Source: Oceanobacillus zhaokaii
GTDB taxonomy: Bacteria; Bacillota; Bacilli; Bacillales; Amphibacillaceae
Assembly (NCBI RefSeq): GCF_003352005.1
Contig: NZ_CP024848.1
Coordinates: 691,001 to 755,000 of the forward strand
Length of the DNA: 64,000 bases
Reading direction: 5' to 3'
The translations under genes were made by a program, and so were the position numbers. Positions within the stretch are counted from its first letter, which is position 1; each line of letters opens with the position of its first letter. Positions 9,380-18,275 of this stretch are shown here, piece after piece. The notes beneath the pieces are model-generated. The model was given only the letters and a program-made list of their open reading frames with translations, was not told where the DNA came from and ran no database searches.

Positions 9380-9509
9380 AGCCGAGTTGTACAACATTTG
9401 AGCAGGTATCTTCTAATAAGTATGTCAGCTAAGCTTAAATAACCTAAGTTCACCTCACTAATACAACATTAATCTCTTATGAGTTAAAGTTACTGAAGAA
9501 ACTGCACAA

Positions 9510-10643
9510 CTATGGTTTTAATACAACTTTAATGCAATTATCTTCCTTATTATTAAAAATATGATATCCATGAGTGGCTTCTTCCAACGGCAAAGTGTGA
9601 GTAATGATTTTCGTAGGATCTATATCCCCGTTCTTTATTTTATCGTACAAGTATGGCATATAATGACGTGCAGGTGCTTGTCCCATTTTAATATTAATGT
9701 TACGAGCGAAAAAGGGACCTAACGGGAACATATTGTATAAACCACCATAAACACCTGTGATTTGTAATGTTCCACCTTTCCGTACAGCCTTTGCAGCAAT
9801 TTGGATTGGACCCAATGTCCCACCTTGGAGTTTTAATTTCTGTTCTACCCACTCCAGTGGAGATTTCTTACCATCCATTCCTACACAATCGATCACAACA
9901 TCTGCTCCACCTTTTGTTAATTCTTTTAAGGTCTCGCCCATATCATCATACTTAGTAAAGTCAAACGTTTCCGTCTTGTTCATTCTTTTTGAATGTTGGA
10001 GTCGATTTGAAATGTAATCTACTGCAATAACACGTTCAGCCCCTTTTTCCCAGGCAAACTGCTGAGTCATTAATCCGACTGGTCCACAGCCTAAGACAAT
10101 AACAGTGTCACCTTTTTTTACACCTGCATTGTCTACGCTCCAGTAAGCAGTAGGCAGTACATCCGATAAAAACAATAGGGACTCATCTTCTAATTCACAA
10201 TCTTTTGGAATAACAAAAGGGGTATAGTTACCAAAGGGAACTCGTAAATACTCAGCTTGCCCGCCGGGATAATTACCGAATTTTTCAGAGTATCCTAGAT
10301 AGCCACCCGAATCATAGTGGGGATTAGAGTTATCACATTGACTTTCTAAATCGTGTTGGCAGTAAGTGCATGTGCCACATGCTACTGTAAATGGGATGAC
10401 TACACGATCTCCTTTTTTCACGCTTGTAACATTTGGGCCTGCTTCTTCAACAATCCCCATTGGTTCATGCCCAATAACATAATCGATAGGTAAAGGGAAA
10501 TTCCCTTGATATAAATGAAGATCCGAACCACATATAGCTGTTGAAGTCACTTTTATAATGACATCTTCACGGTCCTGTATCTTTGGTGCTTCTACTTTTT
10601 TTACGGCAATTTCATATTTGCCCTGGTATGTGACAGCTCTCAT
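9510..10643 (-). CDS. Zinc-dependent alcohol dehydrogenase (AdhB-like)
   Basis: Medium-chain, zinc-dependent NAD(P)-linked alcohol/formaldehyde-type dehydrogenase, 377 aa. It has an N-terminal GroES-like domain with the catalytic-zinc motifs AICGSDLH and GHEPMG. Four structural-zinc cysteines follow in CGTCTYCQHDLESQC. The Rossmann motif is VLGCGPVGLM near residue 190. Similarity in outline is to B. subtilis AdhB and threonine/formaldehyde dehydrogenase relatives. The true substrate is open. The start follows AGGAGGACATC on the minus strand. It is monocistronic, with an 800-bp spacer upstream. It is distinct from the formaldehyde dehydrogenase at 40760. Confidence 0.85.
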   Translation of the reverse strand: MRAVTYQGKYEIAVKKVEAPKIQDREDVIIKVTSTAICGSDLHLYQGNFPLPIDYVIGHEPMGIVEEAGPNVTSVKKGDRVVIPFTVACGTCTYCQHDLESQCDNSNPHYDSGGYLGYSEKFGNYPGGQAEYLRVPFGNYTPFVIPKDCELEDESLLFLSDVLPTAYWSVDNAGVKKGDTVIVLGCGPVGLMTQQFAWEKGAERVIAVDYISNRLQHSKRMNKTETFDFTKYDDMGETLKELTKGGADVVIDCVGMDGKKSPLEWVEQKLKLQGGTLGPIQIAAKAVRKGGTLQITGVYGGLYNMFPLGPFFARNINIKMGQAPARHYMPYLYDKIKNGDIDPTKIITHTLPLEEATHGYHIFNNKEDNCIKVVLKP

Positions 10644-11194
10644 GATGTCCTCCTAACATTTTAAAAGAACTCCCAAGGTGTGTATGGTCGCTCTCTCTAC
10701 ATTTAATGTTTAATTTTCCGTCAATGATTTGCAATTCGGTCAAATTCTTATACAAGCCTTTTTAAAGCGTTCGATAATTGTTCCTACAGGGTGCATTTAC
10801 CAGTTAAAGATTCAAACTCATATGTTAGCCATGGTAATTCAATGCATTGGTAACAACATGCCTGGGTCAGACTAATATTGTTTTGAACAAATATCATCCA
10901 TGTATTTTGGTGTATTCCTGTATCAATTAATAGACCTATCTCAATTACAAAAAAAGACAAATATATACACAATATTAATCTGTAATAATAAAGGTCTTGT
11001 TCTAAAGGACTGTATTATTTAAGTTAACCCAATATGGTGAGTTTATTCGTGTACCTATTATCTCAATTTGAATAAATATAAATCATGTTAGCTTTTAGCT
11101 AATCTATACTAAGGGGGTAAATTTTTAGTCATACTGCTAAATTCTATAAGCTGTTCAAAAAAGCATGAATATGCGTAAATCTGGAGTTTACTAA
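10644..11194. other. AT-rich spacer without a supported gene
   Basis: Between the adhB-like gene and the decayed gene at 11195 I see no open frame with a ribosome site and no recognisable RNA. A 62-codon minus-strand frame at 10784-10972 has no homology-like pattern. The stretch is probably eroded sequence. Confidence 0.5.
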
Positions 11195-11434
11195 TTCAAC
11201 TGCAGTAGTGGATATAGTGTTTTTATCGAACTTCAAATAGCCTAACAAGAAGGCAATATATGTTGTTATAGATTTGTTCTTGGTTATGAAGAAGAAAATT
11301 CACTAACTAGTGGTGTATATTTTTATATGGTATCTAATGTCTGGAATATTAATGTGACAGGAGTAACAGCTGTAGACGCAACTCTATATTGAGCTAATGA
11401 TAGAATAAAACGCTATTTTAATGGGAGAAATTAA
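11195..11434 (+). pseudogene. Decayed gene remnant with in-frame stops
   Basis: One frame reads protein-like for ~78 codons: SSGYSVFIELQIA, a TAA at 11243, RFVLGYEEENSLTSGVYFY, VSNVWNINVTGVTAVDATLY, a TGA at 11390, then ANDRIKRYFNGRN and TAA. The TGA stands where a Trp codon would restore the text. No start codon or ribosome site remains. The protein family is not recognised. It ends ~20 bp before the yndM-like gene. Confidence 0.45.
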
Positions 11435-11454
11435 ACTCTAAGGAGGTGCTAAAA

Positions 11455-11811
11455 CTGACTAGCCTGATATTAAAAATCTTTGCTTGTCCAATTGCCGTTA
11501 TAGTTGCTATGTATTTATTTCCCGGTGTAGACTATGGATTATTATGGCAGGCGATTGTTGTTGGATTAGTACTTGCATTAGTTGGAGTGGCAATGGAGTA
11601 TTTTATATTAAGAAGAGGGAATTTATGGCTTAGCGTTGCAGCACATTTTGTAGTCTCTGTTTTGATTGTTTATTTTCTCTCTAACTTTCTATGGAATGCG
11701 TCAGTTACCTTTCTAGGAGCGGTTTTAATCGGTTTTTTGCTAGGTATAATAGAATATTTTACTCACAGATATTTAATTTCAACTGGGAAAACCCAAAAGT
11801 CACCGGCTTAA
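11455..11811 (+). CDS. YndM/DUF2512-like membrane protein (probable CTG start)
   Basis: Small integral membrane protein (118 aa) with four hydrophobic segments, fitting the DUF2512 (YndM) family of Bacilli, whose function is unknown. AAGGAGG (11440-11446) overlaps the GTG at 11446, so that codon cannot be the start. The codon at correct spacing (8 nt) is CTG at 11455, giving a protein that begins TSLILKIFACP as relatives do. No ATG lies near. The product is presumably in the cytoplasmic membrane. A terminator follows at 11874. Confidence 0.7.
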   Translation: MTSLILKIFACPIAVIVAMYLFPGVDYGLLWQAIVVGLVLALVGVAMEYFILRRGNLWLSVAAHFVVSVLIVYFLSNFLWNASVTFLGAVLIGFLLGIIEYFTHRYLISTGKTQKSPA

Positions 11812-11873
11812 CTTTCTTTTCAGTATAATAACATACGGTTTTATAAAGGGTTATTGAAACACAATTATTGTTA

Positions 11874-11907
11874 AAAAGGAGCAGAAAGCATAATCTGCTC
11901 CTTTTAC
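11874..11907. terminator. Bidirectional terminator between yndM-like gene and MFS gene
   Basis: AAAAGGAGCAGA (11874-11885), an 8-nt loop and TCTGCTCCTTTT (11894-11905) form a perfect 12-bp stem with A and T ends, serving the converging genes. Confidence 0.85.
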
Positions 11908-11971
11908 TATGCCATATATAAAGGGAGATCAGGAATCCCCGATAATTGAAGTTTACTTTATTATAAGAAAC

Positions 11972-13192
11972 TTATGACTGCGCCAAGACCTCCTCTACTT
12001 TCTTCTCGGGTTTTATTGCCCAAAAGGCTAAAAGAGCAGCAATCATACTTAAGGCAGCAAAAATAAGGTATATATGATTGAAGTTATTTTCTAATAATAG
12101 GGCAGTAACTGGAGGTCCAGCTGCAACACCTAAAAAGCGCATGCTGCTATAAAAAGAAGTGATTGTTCCTCTTTCTTCTTTCGCGATGCCAGCCGTTATT
12201 AAGGTATCAAGGCAAGGCAGGGACAGACCAATCCCAATGCTGGTTATGGTTAGTAAAAGTATCATTAAGAAAAGTCCTAGATCCTTATTAATAAAAGCTA
12301 ATGCTGCAGCTCCTCCTCCATTGCTTATTAAGATAACAGAACGCATTACAGTTTTTTTACCACCAATTTTCTTGCCGCAAATATATGAGGAAATACAGAG
12401 AAAAAGCAGTGGTACAGCGAGTACAACCCCCTTTACAACACCAGTAATATCATAATCGTCCTCTAAGAGTGAAGATAGATGAAATAAGAAACTAAAAAGA
12501 ATAAACATATTTAAACAGCCGATTATAAACACTGCCGTCAGCCACCGGCCATTATGATGGAAGGTTTCTTTCATTTCATCTATAAAGTCCCGAATGCTCT
12601 TTTTCTTACTTTCTTCGTTGTCTTTAGGTACCTTTACGAATTTAAGAATCAGAAGCAAGGATATGACAGAAAGTACTGGGACAGAGGCAAAGGGTAGATA
12701 CCAGATCCACGCTGCAAGTACTGCTCCAAAGATGGGACTTAAAACCTTTCCAAATGTATTTGAAGTTTCAATGATCCCTAAGCTGTGACTCATCTCCTTT
12801 TCATCTTTAAACATATCGCCGACAGTAGGTATAACAACTGGAAAAGCTCCTGCCGCTCCTGCCCCCTGCAAAAACCTGCCAACCAGAATAAGCATAAATG
12901 GATCTTCCCCTCTCCAGGCTGCCCAGGTGGAAACAATTCCGCCAATTGCAGAAATAATTAAACTAGGGATGATTACTTTTTTTCTGCCTATTCTGTCAGA
13001 TAAGTAGCCGGCTATTGGTATAAGCAAAATGGCGATAATCGAGTACACAGTGATAATTAAGCTTGATTGAAAAGCAGAAATACCGATCTCCTTTTCAATA
13101 ACTGGCAAGACTGGTATAAACATGGAATTTCCCAATGTCATGGCTAACGGTATAGATGCCAGAGCAAATAAGTCCCATTTCTTTTTTTCCAT
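11972..13192 (-). CDS. MFS drug/metabolite exporter (12-TM)
   Basis: Major facilitator protein of 406 aa with the DHA1-type motif GYLSDRIGRKK between helices 2 and 3, and GRFLQGAGAAGAFPV (motif C region) in helices 4-5, typical of proton-driven exporters. The C terminus is short and charged. In outline it resembles Bacillus exporters such as YmfD or Bmr relatives, but the substrate is unknown. It lies downstream of a second MFS gene on the same strand. A terminator hairpin separates them, so it may have its own promoter. Confidence 0.85.
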   Translation of the reverse strand: MEKKKWDLFALASIPLAMTLGNSMFIPVLPVIEKEIGISAFQSSLIITVYSIIAILLIPIAGYLSDRIGRKKVIIPSLIISAIGGIVSTWAAWRGEDPFMLILVGRFLQGAGAAGAFPVVIPTVGDMFKDEKEMSHSLGIIETSNTFGKVLSPIFGAVLAAWIWYLPFASVPVLSVISLLLILKFVKVPKDNEESKKKSIRDFIDEMKETFHHNGRWLTAVFIIGCLNMFILFSFLFHLSSLLEDDYDITGVVKGVVLAVPLLFLCISSYICGKKIGGKKTVMRSVILISNGGGAAALAFINKDLGLFLMILLLTITSIGIGLSLPCLDTLITAGIAKEERGTITSFYSSMRFLGVAAGPPVTALLLENNFNHIYLIFAALSMIAALLAFWAIKPEKKVEEVLAQS

Positions 13193-13275
13193 AATGTTCC
13201 TCCACTAATGAATTCTGAGAGAGATTTCCTGCTAGTACTTTCCCCTTTTGTTTGGTGAATATACAGAAAACAAAA

Positions 13276-13302
13276 AAAACCCCCATATGAATAGGGGGCA
13301 AG
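13276..13302 (-). terminator. Terminator after the NorA/Bmr-like gene
   Basis: Read on the minus strand, CCCCCTATTCATATGGGGG is followed by eight T. It is a textbook intrinsic terminator for the leftward TetR-MFS unit. Confidence 0.9.
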
Positions 13303-13374
13303 GTAATATTCGAGTTTAAAGATTTCCTTTTGAAAGAATCCTGATCTTTATTGATTGTCATTTGTGCTAATATA

Positions 13375-14577
13375 TTATTTCACTATACTTTCAGTCAATC
13401 GTTTTTCTTTCCATACAACTGTAATCCCAAATGCTAAAACCATAACAACCGCAGCAAAAAGATAAGGATAATGGATGTTTACGTCAAATAATACTCCAGC
13501 CATCATCGGACCAAAGATGGTCCCTAGACTTGTATAAGTTGAGTTCATTCCAGCTACAAATCCTTGTTCTTTTCCAGCAATTTTCGATAAAAATGTCGTC
13601 AATGCCGGACGAAGCAGATCAAATGCAAGGAAAATGAAGCAAGTGACTAGAAGGACTGTCAAGTAGCTGGTAATTACAGCCGATGCTACCGCAAGAACAG
13701 CACCGACAACTAAACATAATTGAATCAGTTTCTTTTCACCGAGCACTTCAACCATTTTTCCAAATATAAATACTTGAACAACTACGCCAACAATTGAGCT
13801 TACTGTAATAATGGTTGCAATATCTTTCGGTGTATAGCCAAATTTATGATCTGCAAAAAGACTGAATACAGTCTCATATGCTGACAAACCGAATGCGAGT
13901 ACAAATACAATAATAAAAGCAATAAAGTAGTTTGGATGAAGAGATTTTTTAATATCGCCGATAAAGTTTGTCTCCCCTGATTCAGCATAAATATTTCCAA
14001 GTTCTTCTTTCGTCAGCGGCTCTTTCAATATAAATATCGATGAAATACATGCTAAAAAACCAAGACCTGCCGCAAAGAAGAAGGGCATGCGGATACCATA
14101 TTCTGCGATAAACCCGCCAATCCCTGGTCCTATGATAAAACCAGTGCTGATGGCTGCAGAAATATAGCCCATAGCTTTTGCCCTTTCTTGCTCAAATGTA
14201 ATATCTGCTACATAAGCAGTAACAGCTGGCATAATGAATGCAGCACTCATACCTCCAAGAACCCTTGCAAGGTAAAGCACGAATACATTCGTTCCAGCAC
14301 CAAAAATAAGTTCAGAAAGTCCGAAAATAAATAAACCAATAATGATCATTTTCTTTCTGCCATAACGGTCAACCCACCGACCTGCGAATGGTGATGTAAT
14401 TAGTTGTGCTACAGCAAATACAGCTACAAGATAGCCCATTGTACTTCCTGTTAAGTGCATGATATTCATAAATGATGGCATAACGGGGATGATGAGTCCA
14501 ATTCCTAAAAAGGCAAGAAATAAATTGCTTAATAGAATAATAAATACCATTTTTTGTTCTTTAATAGGTTTCTTCAT
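13375..14577 (-). CDS. Multidrug efflux MFS transporter, NorA/Bmr type
   Basis: Twelve-helix proton antiporter of 400 aa. Signature motifs are GLIIPVMPSF in helix 1, GRWVDRYGRKK in loop 2-3, and GGMSAAFIMPAVTAYVAD with GFIIGPGIGGF (antiporter motif C) in helices 4-5. The close tie to NorA and Bmr suggests export of cationic drugs and dyes. The gene follows a TetR gene by 25 bp on the same strand, so it is probably repressed by that product and induced by its substrates. The start ATG follows AAGAGGTGCT on the minus strand. Confidence 0.9.
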   Translation of the reverse strand: MKKPIKEQKMVFIILLSNLFLAFLGIGLIIPVMPSFMNIMHLTGSTMGYLVAVFAVAQLITSPFAGRWVDRYGRKKMIIIGLFIFGLSELIFGAGTNVFVLYLARVLGGMSAAFIMPAVTAYVADITFEQERAKAMGYISAAISTGFIIGPGIGGFIAEYGIRMPFFFAAGLGFLACISSIFILKEPLTKEELGNIYAESGETNFIGDIKKSLHPNYFIAFIIVFVLAFGLSAYETVFSLFADHKFGYTPKDIATIITVSSIVGVVVQVFIFGKMVEVLGEKKLIQLCLVVGAVLAVASAVITSYLTVLLVTCFIFLAFDLLRPALTTFLSKIAGKEQGFVAGMNSTYTSLGTIFGPMMAGVLFDVNIHYPYLFAAVVMVLAFGITVVWKEKRLTESIVK

Positions 14578-14602
14578 ATATTAGCACCTCTTTCTATATG
14601 GA

Positions 14603-15184
14603 TTATTGATGTGAAATACCTCGCCAAAAAACTTTCCAAGAGGCTGCTAATTTTGCCTGTAATTTTTTCTCATTATTTCCATAGACAAGCTCAAGCAAAA
14701 TAGAATCGACAACACCTAAATACGCGAAGGTCAGTGTTAATGCTGTATCGTCAATGATTAATTCAGCATTAATCCATTCCTGAAATTTCTCTCGCAGAAT
14801 TGCCCGCTCTTTTTCCTCAATATCAATAACTTCTTGTTCGATTAATTTTTCTAAATGGGCTGGCGGGAAAAAGGACATACGCAGCCAAAACTTTAGCTGT
14901 TCATCTTTTTGAAACAGGTCGATGCTCAATCGCAGATACCCGTATAGAGCCATTTCTGGATTATTTACATCAATTTTATCAAAATATTGAAGTGTTGAAG
15001 ATAGATCCATTTCTTTTGCATCGCGTAATACTTGCAGAAATAAATCATCCTTTCCATCAAAATGAGTGTAGATGGATTGCTTTTTCAAGCCAACTTCCTC
15101 TGCTATTTGTGAAAGTGACGCACCTTCATATCCATGAATAGTGAAATATTTTAATGCTGCATCTTTAATTTCATCGCTTTTCAA
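14603..15184 (-). CDS. TetR-family transcriptional repressor
   Basis: Regulator of 193 aa with an N-terminal TetR helix-turn-helix at residues ~5-50: ALKYFTIHGYEGASLSQIAEEVG, then KKQSIYTHFDGKDDLF. The ligand-binding domain is variable. It is first in a leftward two-gene unit with a NorA/Bmr-like pump, so it most likely controls that pump. A near-palindrome lies just upstream of its own start and is a candidate autoregulatory operator. Confidence 0.9.
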   Translation of the reverse strand: MKSDEIKDAALKYFTIHGYEGASLSQIAEEVGLKKQSIYTHFDGKDDLFLQVLRDAKEMDLSSTLQYFDKIDVNNPEMALYGYLRLSIDLFQKDEQLKFWLRMSFFPPAHLEKLIEQEVIDIEEKERAILREKFQEWINAELIIDDTALTLTFAYLGVVDSILLELVYGNNEKKLQAKLAASWKVFWRGISHQ

Positions 15185-15204
15185 TTAAATCGATCCTCCA
15201 ATGA

Positions 15205-15216
15205 ACGAACGGTCGT
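15205..15216. promoter_or_regulatory. Candidate TetR operator
   Basis: ACGAACGGTCGT lies 20 bp upstream of the tetR start, in a GAACGAACGGTCGTAAG context. It is nearly self-complementary and resembles operators of QacR/AcrR-type repressors. Confidence 0.4.
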
Positions 15217-15410
15217 AAGTTATTTTAGCAAATTAAGTAAATGTAAACAAGTACTAATGTTATTTGGCTTACTTTGCACTTGCGAGATACAAATTACTTG
15301 ATCGACACTTTATAAGCTAATATGGTGATGTGTAATTAATGTTAGAAATATCAAATAATTTGCTATAATATCAGTGAGATTTTTAGGGGAAAGGAGGGTA
15401 TAGTTTATGG

Positions 15411-15512
15411 CTAACTGCAAATATGAAAGCGCGGTATCCCATTCAACCGTGCCATTTTGCGCACCGTAACCATGTCCCCTCCGAGATACGTTGCTAATTC
15501 CTTATTCGCCAT
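15411..15512 (-). CDS. Small helix-turn-helix (excisionase-like) protein or its remnant
   Basis: A 33-codon minus-strand frame begins with ATG at 15512 and reads MANKELATYLG, GDMVTVRKMARLNG, IPRFHICS. The pattern (KELA-YLG-x-TVRKMAR-x-GIP-F) is that of HTH_17/excisionase-type DNA-binding helices. The frame is open for another 11 codons upstream without a start. Typical members are 55-70 aa, so this is either a minimal or a truncated gene. No good ribosome site is seen. A 20-codon plus-strand frame over the same bases has a better ribosome site but no recognisable product. Confidence 0.35.
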   Translation of the reverse strand: MANKELATYLGGDMVTVRKMARLNGIPRFHICS

Positions 15513-15777
15513 CTTTTTCTTTCCATTATTTGTTACAACTTCAACCGATCATCCAAAAGGAATGAAGTGCTAAAAACTATGTCAAGGATGGAAGATTTTA
15601 TTGGTTCTAATATCTGCTAATAGTCAACTTTGTAAAATAGGGCTGAGGGCTTAGTAAATAATTAGACTCAAGCGGGTTTACCCAATAAATGCCGTTTTGT
15701 ATGATTATTCTGTACTTTAAACAATCATTCGGGTTAAGTCTACTAAGAAACAGCATGTATATAAAGGGGGGACGATT

Positions 15778-18132
15778 TTGTTTTTTAAAATTGTAAAGAA
15801 TGATTTCATCAGGCAGAAAACGGTAACAATTTCAGTATTTTTATTTATCACTATGGCAGTTATTTTGGCAGCAACTGCCATAAATAATATTGCCAATCTT
15901 ATTCAGGGGATGTCAGATTTTCAGGAGAGTGCAGTCCCAGCTGACATTACGGTGATGCATGCCGGAGAATACGACCAAGCAGAAATTGACCAATTCGCAG
16001 AACTATCCAGTGATCATATAGCGATGCAGGAGACGATGGTTCTTCAGAATATTGATGGAAGCAATATTCATTTTGGACAAAATCAATCTATGGCTGGGAC
16101 TATACAGGATATTTCATTTGTTGTACAGAATAAGAATTTCGATTTTATATTGGATCTGGATAATGAAAAGCTGGATGTAAGGGAAGGTTTTGTTGCGGTT
16201 CCTGTTTATTTCATGCAGCAGTATGACTTAAAAATAGGTGATGCGATTACGGTGAAAGGCGGTGAGTATGAGATCGAGTTTGTCATTTCAGATTATGCAA
16301 GAGATTATGAGATGAACGCTTCTCTTACTTCTTCGAAACGGTTTGTGATAAATCAGAATGACTATGATGAAATGCTTGAAATGCAGGCTGGGGAACTGGA
16401 ATATCTGATCGAATTTAAGCTGAATGAAAACGGGGATTCTGCTGTTGTTCAGAATGCCTATAACGAAGCAGGTCTTCCGGCAAACGGTCCTATATTGGAA
16501 GGTAAAATATTTATGATGTTTAATGCTATGTCAGATATGGCGGTTGCGATTGTCATTATATTTATTAGTATTCTACTTATTGTGATTGCTTCGCTCTGTA
16601 TCAGACTTACATTTCTGGCAACGATTGATGAAGATATTAGAGAAATCGGTGTTATGAAAGCAATGGGAATATCCAAAAAAGATATAAAAAAGGTCTATCT
16701 TAACAAATACAGAGTCATCTCAGTAGCAGCCGGAATTATCGGTTATCTGTTTTCCTTTACAGCGGTAAATCTGTTAAACGGTAATATGAGACTTTACATA
16801 TCGTCCGATTTATCAGGAAACTTAAAATATGTACTATCACTTATAGCGCCATTATTGGTATATTTCATGATTGTGCTTTACTGCAAGCAAGTACTGAAAA
16901 GAATCGATAAGATTTCCGCGGTAGAAGCATTGCGGCAAGATTCTATGGAACGCGGAAAGAACCAAAAATACACTCTCCCGCTGTTGAAGAACAAATTCCT
17001 CAGCACTAATATTTATATGGGGTTAAGGGATGTATGGAAACGATTCAAATTATACAGACTGCTGTTTGTTATTTTTATCGTATGTACGTTTATAATCATT
17101 CTCCCTGTAAATATTTACAACACGATAAATTCACCGGGATTTTCCACATATATGGGAATAGGAAAACATGACATGAGAATCGATCTTCGAAGAACAGAGA
17201 GTATTACAGAAGATTTTATAAAACTGCAGGAAGAGCTGAAAAATGATGATGATATTGAAAAGTTTGCACCCTACATCACAAGTTCCTACCAGGTCAAAAA
17301 TGCGGAAGGTTCCTTTGACTATATTAATATTGAAACCGGAGATTTTTCCGTATTTCCATTAAAATATCTGGAAGGAAGAGCACCGGAGGGTGAAGGGGAA
17401 ATCTCGCTTTCCTTTGCCAATGCCGCAAAGGACGGATTAAACAAGAAAGTAGGAGATGAAGTAACCGTAATGGCTGGCGGGGAAGAACAGACTTTAATAG
17501 TTACGGGTATTTATCAGGATATTACGAATGGGGGGAAAACAGCAAAGGCACATACGAGTCTTGGTGTAAATGAAGAGGCCGTACTTTGGTATATTGTGAG
17601 TATTGATTTGGCCGACGGTGTTGATATCCATGAGAAAATGGATTCCTACCAGAATGCTTATAGCACGGCGCAGGTAAATGATATTAAAGAATATACGCAA
17701 CAGACGCTTGGAAATATCATAGAGCAGATGGGTACCGTAGTGGTAGGCGGGATCGCCATCGCGATCATTATAGCTGTATTAATCACGGCATTATTCCTTC
17801 GAATGCTATTATCTAAGGATATGTCTCAGATTGCCATCATGCGAGGTTTGGGATTAACTTCAAATCAAATTAGTCATCAATATATGGCAGGAACGATGAT
17901 GGTCCTCCTATTCGGAATCATACTTGGTGTGCTGGTTTCTAATTATCTAGGGGAGTTTCTGGTAAGTATCGCCATGTCCTCTATGGGAGCCGCAAAAATT
18001 GAATTTGTTCATATTGTATGGCAGACTTGGCTGCTATGCCCGTTAGTACTGGTTATAGCTGTGGGATTGATGATATTTATGTCCTGTAAGGTAGCCGTAA
18101 AAGATGATTTATCTGTCGTTTTAAGAAGTTAA
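15778..18132 (+). CDS. FtsX-like ABC transporter permease
   Basis: Membrane subunit of 784 aa. One N-terminal helix (about residues 18-38) is followed by an extracytoplasmic MacB-type domain. A three-helix FtsX block follows (about 250-370), then a second helix with another outer domain (about 430-640), and a last three-helix FtsX block (about 655-775). This double-FtsX layout is typical of exporters of peptides, antibiotics or lipids and of resistance pumps. The TTG start follows AAAGGGGGG at 7 nt. The matching ATPase lies 143 bp downstream on the same strand. The cargo is unknown. Confidence 0.88.
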   Translation: MFFKIVKNDFIRQKTVTISVFLFITMAVILAATAINNIANLIQGMSDFQESAVPADITVMHAGEYDQAEIDQFAELSSDHIAMQETMVLQNIDGSNIHFGQNQSMAGTIQDISFVVQNKNFDFILDLDNEKLDVREGFVAVPVYFMQQYDLKIGDAITVKGGEYEIEFVISDYARDYEMNASLTSSKRFVINQNDYDEMLEMQAGELEYLIEFKLNENGDSAVVQNAYNEAGLPANGPILEGKIFMMFNAMSDMAVAIVIIFISILLIVIASLCIRLTFLATIDEDIREIGVMKAMGISKKDIKKVYLNKYRVISVAAGIIGYLFSFTAVNLLNGNMRLYISSDLSGNLKYVLSLIAPLLVYFMIVLYCKQVLKRIDKISAVEALRQDSMERGKNQKYTLPLLKNKFLSTNIYMGLRDVWKRFKLYRLLFVIFIVCTFIIILPVNIYNTINSPGFSTYMGIGKHDMRIDLRRTESITEDFIKLQEELKNDDDIEKFAPYITSSYQVKNAEGSFDYINIETGDFSVFPLKYLEGRAPEGEGEISLSFANAAKDGLNKKVGDEVTVMAGGEEQTLIVTGIYQDITNGGKTAKAHTSLGVNEEAVLWYIVSIDLADGVDIHEKMDSYQNAYSTAQVNDIKEYTQQTLGNIIEQMGTVVVGGIAIAIIIAVLITALFLRMLLSKDMSQIAIMRGLGLTSNQISHQYMAGTMMVLLFGIILGVLVSNYLGEFLVSIAMSSMGAAKIEFVHIVWQTWLLCPLVLVIAVGLMIFMSCKVAVKDDLSVVLRS

Positions 18133-18275
18133 CAGTACTGAAATGCACTGGCAGGGGCTATTTCTGCTGATACGGAAGAAATGTCCTGCCTATAGACACC
18201 AACTGTAAGAAAGCATTCCAGGACCCTCTGTGGAAATAGACTTTGATATTAATATTTGGCATGGGAGGAATATAG

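Noticed and set aside
10784..10972. 62-codon minus-strand frame in the adhB-yndM spacer
   Set aside because: No ribosome site, no domain-like pattern, and AT-rich random-looking composition.
13095..13361. 88-codon minus-strand frame overlapping the start of the MFS gene and its upstream terminator
   Set aside because: It includes a terminator hairpin and reads out of frame into a well-supported MFS gene.
15408..15470. 20-codon plus-strand peptide frame with a GGAGG site, considered as a pheromone or bacteriocin leader
   Set aside because: The opposite strand reads as a recognisable HTH pattern, the peptide has no leader-like features, and no processing genes adjoin.
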